This document shows positions 56,906 through 64,000 of a stretch of DNA of 64,000 nucleotides, in pieces. This DNA is from Metellina segmentata (taxonomy: Eukaryota > Arthropoda > Arachnida > Araneae > Tetragnathidae): assembly GCA_947359465.1 (NCBI GenBank), contig OX375874.1:98707441-98771440 (forward strand), in the 5' to 3' direction. Below the pieces are notes generated by a model. The model ran no database searches. It saw only the letters and a list, made by a program, of their open reading frames with translations, and was not told the DNA's origin. Both the position numbers and the translations under genes were made by a program. Numbering within the stretch: position 1 is the first letter of the stretch; every line of letters begins with the position of its first letter.

Positions 56906-57029
56906 GAAAGAAAACAAATTCTTGATCTCGAAATATAAAAAAAATCGGCAATAGCTTGATCATGAAATATCTCTTAATTAGTAAAATTGGCCAAATCGTG
57001 TAGGATGAGGTATCTTGTTTAAATCTCTC

Positions 57030-57960
57030 GAAGGGTTTGTGGTGTCGTCGCCACAAAAACGGTAGCATGGAACAGTACAAATGGTACACAATAAGAAGAC
57101 AACCAACAGCTAGGATAATCAGGTTATTATTATTCCAAAAACAAGAATATATACGCTATTATATCATTAACATATTCATATGCATCAAAGTTTGTGTATC
57201 ACAGCCCAGCGAGGTGAACAATCTCACCCATTGATTCTGGATCTCGTCCTCTCTCCGTCGTCTCCCCAACTATGGTCTAACGGCCTCCTCCGTAGTTTTA
57301 AAATCGCCCAATGGTAAAAGTCAAAGATCAATCAGAGATCATTCAGAGAGAACACCACCTGCCAGAGAACACTTCTATTTTCACCTGCTCTTCTCAAGTC
57401 GCAAAGCGCGCGACACCAGAGCAGCAGGTGGCGACAAAATACAGCCAATCAAAATACATTCGGCATTCCGAAATTCCGATGATTGTTTTCTATTTCCGAT
57501 CGGAGTACCTCACGATGTCACAGGTTAAAATATTATTTTCATTGCAAACTGACATTGTTTCATAAGTCGAAAGTTCTCAAAAGAACTTTACTTTACTTTG
57601 GAAACAAGTCTGTAGTTTTGGTAGTCTTTAAACGTTTTGATTTTAAAGTTTTAATTATTTTCACTTCTAATTACGATTTCCTGCTTTTTATGTATGGTTT
57701 CTGTTTATTGTTTATGGGTGTTTTTGTTTTCAGTCAATTTTTTTGGAATAATGTCATTCTTTTCGAATAATGTCATTCTTTTATTTAGTCATTACGTAGA
57801 TTTATGCTAATATGTGTTCTGCCTTTCACTTGTCTTTCCTCTTTCTGTGAATTTAAATGTCTTATATATACTGTGTATTGCTCGGCTCTCCCTTATTCCG
57901 AATCTCCTTCATAAGGCGGACTATACAGGTGAAAGCCTCACAGGTGAAACAGTTTCCACC
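57030..57960. other. Unique DNA with CAGGTG E-boxes
   Basis: GC-richer in 57190-57480. CACCTG/CAGGTG occurs at 57356, 57382, 57425, 57926 and 57941. A small hairpin TTTGTGG/CCACAAA lies near 57037. No coding similarity. Possible regulatory DNA, weakly supported. Confidence 0.3.
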
Positions 57961-60930
57961 TCGGGCATCCAATCCAAACAGTGCATACTTCGGAAAATAA
58001 ACAAACCTTGACGTCACGTTTGGAATACGAAAAAAAAAACACGCCGCATAAACACTGTACCTACATTAATTTTAAAGAAGAATTCCCGAAAGAACCCGAT
58101 TTAAAGTACTATCCATCATCAAAGGTTTGTTTTGTCTGTCTACGCTCAGTTTTTGCAATTCGAGTCATCATCAAAGGAAATTGATACATAAAATACACAC
58201 AATCGAATTGAGAGGATAAATCTAAAGGATATTTACAGAAAATTAATGCTGAAAATGAAACATAAACTAAATCAAGTAAATTCGATGCTCAATAGTCTTC
58301 TGGACCGTAACTAATGTGGAAAGGGGAAATTTAAGAAACCAAATCTAAGAGTCACGCAAATCACGACGTTTGATAAATACATTAGCTTCGATTTGAAAGG
58401 TCCGTTCAGCATGGAGGAGATTAGGGAATATTGAAGTGATTACATCTCCTTTTTCCGTCATATCTAACTCTTGCCATCCAGGCGTCGAACATCAAGATTC
58501 CCTTCTTGGGGCTTATCGAGGCGAGATGAAAGAAAATTTCTCCCTTTGAAAGCATATACGTAACGTAATAAAAGACTACGATCTTGTGTCACAGTGGGGA
58601 AGACAAGAAAAAGAGAAGTGCGAGGAAAGAAACAAATAAAGAAGCAGAGAAACTTTTGGTTCCAAAAAGTTCGTGAATTTCATTTTTCTTTCGGAAAATT
58701 GATGAAAGAAGTTGACATTCTATGGGCAAAAAAATATTGAAGGACCCGTCGTGGGTAGCAATAAATAGGAACATTGAAAAAGAAGTTTGAGAAGAGAGTG
58801 AAGGGGGAGGCATTCAAACCGCGAAAAAGCCTGAGTCTTTCAGAGCTACAAATGGCATGCAACTGAAATTTCTGAAAGAGCTCTTTCAGAAGCTCTATAC
58901 TTTCGAGCATGGTACTTAAAATGGTAATATGAATGAAAACCTGTAAACACAGTGGAGTTTCGGACGAATAATATATAAAATAAGGATGTTTTCTGAGACG
59001 CTATTGTATGAATCAATATCACATCTGAAATCTTAATGAGTCTCATTGCTTAGACTTCCTAGAAGGCAAAGTTTTCATTCGATTTGTGAAATATTTTTGA
59101 GAAATGTGTTAAAAGCTAGACTCCATATGGAATTTTCAAGAAATGACGGGGCAAAAATATGACAGATCAAGTATGTGTCGTGAACAGCAATAATAGCACT
59201 TCGTCCAAAGTGACACATACGATATTTGATTGTGAACGAAATGCATTTATTTTTGTTTTCTATTCAACAGTAGGACTACAGATGGTAAGATAAAATTCCA
59301 ATTGCTCACTACCATGCGTACTCAGGTTTCTTTATCGAATGTTGTGTAATTTGAATTGGTAAATAGTATTCATCCAGTTTTTCGATTCTTGATTTGAAAA
59401 CACGATGTGATGTTATTTACTTACTTCCTTATTCGCGTTTTAGCTATGAATATAACGAATTATGTATTCATTTCTCATCTCGATAAGACAGCTGACTGGT
59501 TATGGAAATAGAAAATGGCATTTTTTATGTAGAGAAGCTGATTAGGTATTAGATGTTTCTATTTTATGGTAAACATCATCCAAAAAGTTTAATCTTGTTA
59601 TTTCGAATAATCTAGATGCAATACCAATTTGAAGAGTTATATATTACATAGTTTTTGTTACATATATTTTTGAAGTTATACATTTTATATTATGTTTAGT
59701 GTTTTTGGGAAACACTCTATGCTTTAAATGAATTTGTAAAACAAGGGCAATATATGCAAAAATTCGAAACTCTTCTTGCTGACTTAAGTCGAATTTAATG
59801 TTAAACCTTCACTAAGCAATTATTTATTACTTGAAGCATAAGAAGGTAGACAAGTCATACTACTAATACGACTATATTACAAGAAGAAATTAATTTTGAA
59901 TTGGAACTGTTCAACCTAACTATAAAAATACGCACCTTGTCAGAAATTTACTTTTAATTTCGATGTAATTCTATTTTCTTTCTTTCATGTAACATAAATA
60001 GAAAAAAGAATCTTCACAGACTTTTCAACAAATACTCTCATAATTAAATTTCAAATATATTTAAAAACATATATACTTCAAAGTTACATCTAATAATTAT
60101 TTTTCACCTTGGTATGGTTATTTGGTCCAGTGATTCTCTCTAACTATACGATGCTTAATAAATCACTGCATTTTTCAGGGGATTACTAAAAATTTGAAAA
60201 TGACTGTGGCAAGTATTGCAAGTATGATCGTTTGCTCATGAATCTTTGCTGAATATTATTTCTTGTATTTTTAATAATAAAAAAAATAGTTTCATAATTC
60301 AAATTTAATGATATTGCTATGGAAATTCCTATATTTATTCTTATTAATAAGCTTTTGTACTTAAGTAATTTAGTAGCCCGTTTTCCACAGTTTTCATTTA
60401 TAAATATAAATTTCTTTAAGGAGTGTATCATTTAGGAAATATTTTACATAAATAATTATAATTGTGAATGGTAAACGTGACCTTTACAGAAAGTTAAGAT
60501 TCAGCATTTTTTAAATTAAGATCAACGAATGTGTAGTTTGTGATAAACATATATTTATAGCAGAAGCTGATATCAGACTGAAAAAAATTATTACTTGTTT
60601 TAAATTTTCTATTTTTTAAGTCAAAGGTTTTACTGAGATTTCTGTGCATGTAGTTGGTGTTCTTTTTGATACGTTTTTAGCAAACTTTACAATGCTCCTC
60701 AATTCTGTATTCGTACGATTTTAAAGAATACATTTTTTATTTGCCATTTTTTAATCTCGAAGAATAGCAATAGCTCTGATTAAAGGGTTGAAGTGAAGAT
60801 ACAACTTTCTTATAAACAATTCACAGTTGTCCTTAACTCTATACAAAAGAAAATTTTCATCACACACTGGATTCAGCTTAACGATGGTTTTTCTAGCATA
60901 AGTGCAGAACACATCGATTGACAATAATTA
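57961..60930. other. Mostly AT-rich DNA, no gene seen
   Basis: 58370-58900 is purine-rich and somewhat less AT-rich; the rest is AT-rich. No coding or repeat features recognised. Confidence 0.35.
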
Positions 60931-60939
60931 AGGTCTGCC

Positions 60940-61330
60940 ATTTGGTCAACATTCCCAATTGGGACCACTTAACCATTCTACCGTTGCTGCGTCTTCCGTT
61001 CGCCCGTCTGATTGGGCAACGCTCACCAGGCTTCTGACCAATCGTAATTCCACAGCTGCGGACACAATGGAGGCTCCCGCGCCAGCTAACAAGCTAAAGA
61101 ACACAGAGAGAGCGAAACAAAAAAGAAAGATTCCTAACAATGAATTGGCAAAACAACTTAAGAGAACTTTGGCAAAACAGTCGAAGAAGTAGATAAGAAA
61201 CAAAAGGGACACGTGAATGATGAAGAGGGAGGAAAAGGAAGGCCCAAGAGCTGTCGAGCGATTCGCGAATAATCCGTCGACATAGACGAATGGAAAGGTG
61301 ACAAACGACGTTTCTTATAGACAGATGACA
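60940..61330. other. GC-rich island with CCAAT-type boxes
   Basis: Balanced to GC-rich DNA in an AT-rich region. It contains ATTGG and CCAAT words on both strands (for example TGATTGGGCAACG near 61010 and GACCAATCG near 61037) and the start of a small basic open frame (61067). It resembles a promoter with a first exon, but that is inference. Confidence 0.35.
61067..61192 (+). CDS. Possible small basic open frame (41 codons)
   Basis: The ATG at 61067 (context CACAATGG, near the animal consensus) opens MEAPAPANKLKNTERAKQKR and continues lysine/arginine-rich to TAG at 61192; about 14 of 41 residues are basic. It lies directly downstream of CCAAT-type boxes in a GC-rich island. The frame also extends upstream through non-ATG codons to 60959. 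No family recognised. It could be a short conserved peptide, an exon fragment or chance; function unknown. Confidence 0.2.
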   Translation: MEAPAPANKLKNTERAKQKRKIPNNELAKQLKRTLAKQSKK

Positions 61331-61416
61331 GTGGAAAATGTCCCGTTAGGGGACTGATTCATCATCCCAAAGCAGGAGAGAAAAACTGCGGAAAGAGACA
61401 GAAAACGTGGTTTCAA

Positions 61417-62470
61417 TTACTTGGGGTTTCCTTTCGAAATAAAGGTCTCATCCCTAAAGGCTTTCATATAAGCCAGCACAAAAGACCCTGGTTCTCAGCA
61501 AAATCTTTTGATGTGGCTAAGGATTGTTTGGAATAAATTAAGATGTACATCTTTTGACGAAACTCTGTCCACAAACTGAAATTATTCAATTTTCAATGTC
61601 AACTAGAATATTCAATAAAGAAATACTAGAATGTCTACTAGAATAACAAACTGAAACTATTCAATTTTCAATGTCTAGTTAAATATTCAATAAATAAATA
61701 CTAGAATGTCTACTAGAATAACAAACTGAAATTATTCAATTTTCAATGTCTAGTAGAATATTCAATAAATAAATGCTAGAATGTCTAGTAGAATATTCAA
61801 TAAATAAATGCTAGAATGTCTACTAGTATAACAAACTGAAATTATTCAATTTTCAATGTCTAGTAAAATATTCAATAAATAAATACTAGAATGTCTACTA
61901 GAATAACAAACTGAAATTATTCAATTTTCAATGTCTACTAGAATATTCAATAAAGAAATGTTACTAAATAATTAGAACATACAAATACCTTTATTTCTAA
62001 ATCTTTGTACACTACATCCGTTTGCTTCAGATTTACTGTATAAAATACTCGAATGCACTTCGCTCTTAATTACTAGGGGTTTCCTTTAGAAATAAAGGCC
62101 TCATCTCTAAGTACCGTGCCACACAAATGACTCCCAGCAAAATCTTTTGACGTGGCGTTTGTTTGGAATAAATTAAAATACATACATTTTAAAAAGAACT
62201 TATCTCAGCAAACTGAAATGTCAACTAGGATGTATGATAAAGAAATTTTACTAAACTACCAAAGTACACAAATAACGAGAGACATCTTCGTTCGTTACTT
62301 CTATTCGCTTTAGATTATAGTTTTAAACATATTGAAATGCAATCCGCTCTCATAACTAGGGGTTTCAATTTCAGAGGGGAGGGATAAAGGTATCGTGCCT
62401 AAAGATTTTGTCAGTTAAAACCACACAAATGACAGGTTCCCAGTTAAAACTTTTGACGTGAATAGAGGGT
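61417..62470 (+). repeat. Three diverged copies of a segment
   Basis: Blocks starting TTACTTGGGGTTTCCTTTCG (61417), TTACTAGGGGTTTCCTTTAG (62069) and AACTAGGGGTTTCAATTTC (62353) are each followed by ATAAAGG...CTCATC/ATCGTGCC and CAAAATCTTTTGA(C/T)GTGG-like sequence. The first and second copies continue with GTTTGGAATAAATTAA and ACAAACTGAAAT/GCAAACTGAAATGTCAACTAG. Confidence 0.65.
61573..61965 (+). repeat. ~75-bp minisatellite, 5 copies
   Basis: AAACTGAAATTATTCAATTT starts units at about 61573, 61648, 61722, 61832 and 61908. The third unit is longer by a 36-bp internal duplication of the GAATATTCAATAAATAAATG block. Copies are nearly identical, so expansion was recent. Confidence 0.85.
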
Positions 62471-62498
62471 ATATGGTATAAGAATCTATATATATATT

Positions 62499-63128
62499 TC
62501 TCTTACGTGGCACGCAAAAAAGACGTTATTTGTTACCGCGTTTTGGCAACATTGTGCGATTGTTTGTTTACTAGGAGCCTCGCGAGTCATTTGAATCTAT
62601 ATCGTTATCGGATGAAATTTTATTGAAAAAAATGAATTTTAGACAAGCTGTTGCGGTTTGTAATAGAAATCTAAGAAAGCGGAGGATCTTTTCAGGGCTA
62701 TTTAAAAAACGGTCCTTTGCAAGGCTAACAATTATAGTACAACAAGACGCGTGCACTACAACTTTCGACAACAAACTCAGTCAAAAAGTGCATGGGTGCT
62801 CGAGTACTGATGAAATGTACACACAAACAGCATGCTGGGTATTCAATTTCCAAAGCAGCGCTCACATTGCAAGTAAAAAATTGCTCAAAGTTTTCATTTA
62901 AATTCTGATTCCAGAGGTATTGTATATATCTTATATGTAATACAACAAATTTAGATTTGAAAAATATTTTTTTTGGAATACATTTTGTAATCAATCCCTT
63001 CTGCTAGGACACGTGTCTTCATTAATGCGAGCGAAGCGAGCATAGGTTCGCGCAGCGAACCAATGAGAATTGCGAAGCAATCCTCCGGGGGTTGGCGAGC
63101 GTTAGGGAGCAGGGGGCGGGCCCCCTAG
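62499..63128 (+). mobile_element. Short Helitron-like element, copy 2
   Basis: Starts TCTCTTACGTGGCACGCAAA, ends GGGGGCGGGCCCCCTAG followed by T. Before the end come successive palindromes: GCGAGCGAAGCGAGC, GGTTCGCGCAGCGAACC and ATTGCGAAGCAAT, then the GGGGGC/GCCCCC hairpin. A 5' TC, a 3' CTAG and terminal hairpins fit a non-autonomous Helitron-type element. A plus-strand frame (62623-62901) lies inside but is not shared with copy 1. Confidence 0.7.
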
Positions 63129-64000
63129 TGATATATATTTCTTTAAGGTATGTGCCTACGTTCGGAGGTTTTTTTTTTTTAAAGGAAATTTTTATGCAAC
63201 ACTTATGTTTTCAGCTACAAAGGTATATAAAACTATTAATTCAAATGCTATTTTAATGGACTTTTTTTTTATAGAAATTTTGGCCATATTTGGTCAAAAT
63301 TTATTGAAATTTCACCACTACGCCAAAGCTACTGTATCAAATTCTAATAAATATATTCCACTTTTTCTTTCAATAATATATTTGTTACGTATTTACCCGT
63401 GTCATGAAGCAGAATATTTGCAGTTCCTCTTAAAAGTTACTGAGATTTGTCAAACTTTGTTAACACAGCATGATTTTACAAAAAACTATATCACTTTTTC
63501 AAATAAATATAGCTTTAAAGTAATTTAACATATACTCACCAGCTATATTTGAGGTTTAGAACATAACTAGAGGTGTATAGAACACTGTGGTACAATTTTT
63601 ATTTGAATATATTAAGAAGTTTATGAGAAATGAGATTTTTCGTAATCCAATAAAATAAAAATAGCAGTTTTCCAGAAAATGTAAATAAAGATTTTAAAGT
63701 TACACAAATAATTGTACACATGTTGAAACACCTTACGATTCACCATACTTGTAAGTCAAGCCTTCCTTGACTTCATTTTTAAATAATTATAATTTTCTTT
63801 TAGCTTTTAATATTTTTATGGATAATATTGCTTTAGGGTGTACGTGTCTCCTTGATTTTTTGTTTCTTTCAACATCAATTTCTCTGTAGTTTTTTATCAT
63901 TTCTGGTTCAAGTGTTATACTAAGATAGTTAAATACAGGTATCAGCCCCATATAGCCTGAGTTAAATAAAAAAAACTGCTATCTAAGAACCTAACAACAG
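63129..64000. other. AT-rich DNA, no gene seen
   Basis: A 107-codon frame (63205-63528) is AT-driven and has no recognised similarity. Confidence 0.4.

Noticed and set aside
63205..63528. 107-codon frame near the right edge
   Set aside because: AT-driven composition, no motif and no similarity.

Overview
The window looks like AT-rich, repeat-dense, non-coding DNA from an arthropod nuclear genome. A chelicerate such as a spider is my guess, from the mix of transposon families rather than any diagnostic host gene. I see no confidently intact host gene. Every recognisable protein belongs to a mobile element, and the rest is decayed repeats, minisatellites and a few GC-richer unique islands that could be conserved non-coding DNA or isolated exons.

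Layout. 1-1218: AT-rich DNA with a 20-bp minisatellite and a copy of a dispersed repeat. 1219-19132: one 17.9-kb Helitron-type insertion. It starts TCTCTACTATTATAAAA, ends in a GC hairpin plus CTAG, and sits between A and T without target duplication. Two 'empty' copies of the target survive in a related repeat near 43350 and 43593. Inside are a broken Rep/helicase gene (2158-6088), a degenerate repeat array (6089-10478 and 16564-17660), a 130-bp cluster of four hairpins (17814-17944), an internal Helitron-like 3' end (18489) and a second Helitron-like 5' end (18534). Nested in the array is a full-length LTR retrotransposon (10479-16563) whose 449-bp LTRs look identical by eye and which is flanked by AACCA. 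Its single open pol has integrase before reverse transcriptase, the order of Gmr1-type Ty3/gypsy elements. The order of events is therefore host repeat, then Helitron, then LTR element, which is the only one still open throughout.

19133-64000: the host repeat continues to about 21145 and recurs inverted at 41640-43480. Beyond it lie a hAT-like MITE (23786-24265), several tandem arrays (24807-25680, 26095-26215, 26542-27480, 49790-50715, 61573-61965), three copies of a ~255-bp TIR MITE (26327, 49433, 51627), two dead Tc1-like elements with TA target sites (39977-41406; 52671-54155), an older Tc1-like relic (about 30270-30600), a SINE-like segment with a Pol III B box (45510-45605, minus strand), and short Helitron-like elements with palindromic GC-rich 3' ends (54901-55493; 62499-63128; a 3' end at 43988 on the minus strand).

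Functionally this is transposon biology: rolling-circle, LTR and cut-and-paste elements that inserted into each other and decayed. Most long open frames outside the Helitron and LTR genes are chance frames in AT-rich or repeated DNA.
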